This document shows positions 63,707 to 64,000 of a DNA stretch of 64,000 nt, one piece after another. The stretch covers positions 434,001 through 498,000 of the forward strand of contig AGIQ01000001.1 of NCBI GenBank assembly GCA_000230935.2, read 5' to 3'. The position numbers and the translations under genes are program-made. Each line of letters begins with the position of its first letter. Positions within the stretch are counted from its first letter, which is position 1. The notes beneath the pieces were generated by a model. The model made no database searches. It was not told the DNA's origin and worked only from the letters and a program-made list of their open reading frames with translations. Origin of the DNA: Mycolicibacterium rhodesiae JS60. Its GTDB lineage: Bacteria; Actinomycetota; Actinomycetes; Mycobacteriales; Mycobacteriaceae.

Positions 63707-64000
63707 GTGCCGACCGGCAAGGTGAAGTGGTACGACGCCGAGAAGGGCTTCGGCTTCCTGTCCCAGGAGGACGGCGAGGACGTCTATGTCCGTTCCTCGG
63801 CGCTGCCCGAGGGCATCGAGGGTCTCAAGGCCGGCCAGAAGGTCGAATTCGGTGTCGCGTCGGGGCGCCGCGGACCGCAGGCGCTGAGCGTCAAACTGAT
63901 CGATCCGCCGCCGAGCCTGACCCGGACGCGTCGTGAGGCCACCCCGGTCGAACGCAAGCACACTCCGGACGAACTACACGGCATGGTCGAGGACATGATC
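63707..64000 (+). CDS. cspB: Cold shock domain protein CspB, 3' end outside the window
   Basis: The frame from GTG 63707 (after GCAGGTGAG) is open to the window end, 98 codons. The cold-shock domain is complete: [30 protein letters not shown] with RNP1 (KGFGFL) and RNP2 (DVYVRSS), followed by a longer charged extension than in CspA. It binds single-stranded nucleic acid as an RNA chaperone. A plausible -10, TAGGAT, lies at 63625-63630, leaving a leader of about 75 bases. Corresponds to Rv0871. Confidence 0.93.
   Translation, partial: MPTGKVKWYDAEKGFGFLSQEDGEDVYVRSSALPEGIEGLKAGQKVEFGVASGRRGPQALSVKLIDPPPSLTRTRREATPVERKHTPDELHGMVEDMI

Overview
The window is high-GC actinobacterial DNA, almost certainly from a rapidly growing, environmental mycobacterium (Mycolicibacterium-like). 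The clearest evidence is the right third. From about 39.2 kb to the end, gene order and sequence follow Mycobacterium tuberculosis Rv0854-Rv0871 as I recall that locus: two SRPBCC proteins flanking an acyl-CoA racemase, dapC, fadA, fadB, the XPB-type helicase, its Rv0862c-like neighbour, moaC-mog-moaE, rpfA behind a ydaO-type c-di-AMP riboswitch, moaD-moaA, a YccF protein and cspB. Two DUF222/HNH genes (13E12 family), PE-PPE-domain coding and many F420-type LLM oxidoreductases fit the same assignment. No tRNA, rRNA, CRISPR or prophage was seen.

Left region (1-34.3 kb) is a mosaic of short catabolic operons. 1-6.7 kb (+): two amidohydrolases, three acyl-CoA dehydrogenase-type proteins (a probable complementary heteromeric pair plus a paralog) and a P450 broken by a one-base frameshift. 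6.75-8.8 kb: a DUF222/HNH gene under a perfect mycobacterial LexA (SOS) box and a decayed IS481-like element between 21-bp direct repeats. 8.9-24.4 kb: divergently arranged operons with CaiB-type CoA transferases, a thiolase-like lipid-transfer protein, a molybdopterin oxidoreductase, an aldehyde dehydrogenase, a mycofactocin-type SDR, a P450, a Rieske oxygenase, an F420-type LLM enzyme, a Baeyer-Villiger-like flavoprotein and an alpha/beta hydrolase. Three of these divergent promoters carry the same palindrome (ACTGTAA-N3-TTACAGT, one with a mismatch) and a fourth has a decayed form, which suggests a single TetR-type regulon. 24.4-34.3 kb: a kinase-like protein, NTF2-fold proteins, LLM enzymes, an aldehyde dehydrogenase, a limonene-epoxide-hydrolase-like protein, a nitroreductase, an acyl-CoA dehydrogenase and an acyl-CoA carboxylase beta subunit, with a TetR regulator whose probable operator occurs twice.

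34.4-39.1 kb is a transition zone: a frameshifted DUF222/HNH gene, an old yellow enzyme, a DUF2834 membrane protein divergent from a TetR with a strong palindrome between them, an NTF2-fold protein, an orphan and a UBP-type zinc-finger protein. 39.2-46.6 kb is conserved lipid and lysine metabolism ending in a strong terminator after fadB. 46.6-54.4 kb (acyl-CoA synthetase, amidase, LLM enzyme, Zn-ribbon/OB-fold protein, second thiolase-like protein, PE-PPE-domain secreted protein) interrupts the M. tuberculosis order between fadB and the helicase.

Taken together, the left part looks like a toolkit for breaking down hydrophobic alicyclic or terpenoid/steroid-like compounds: ring and side-chain oxidation (P450, Rieske, Baeyer-Villiger), alcohol and aldehyde oxidation (SDR, ALDH), CoA activation (CaiB, acyl-CoA synthetase), desaturation (ACADs) and C-C cleavage (thiolase/aldolase-like, amidohydrolases). 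The actual substrate cannot be read from the sequence.
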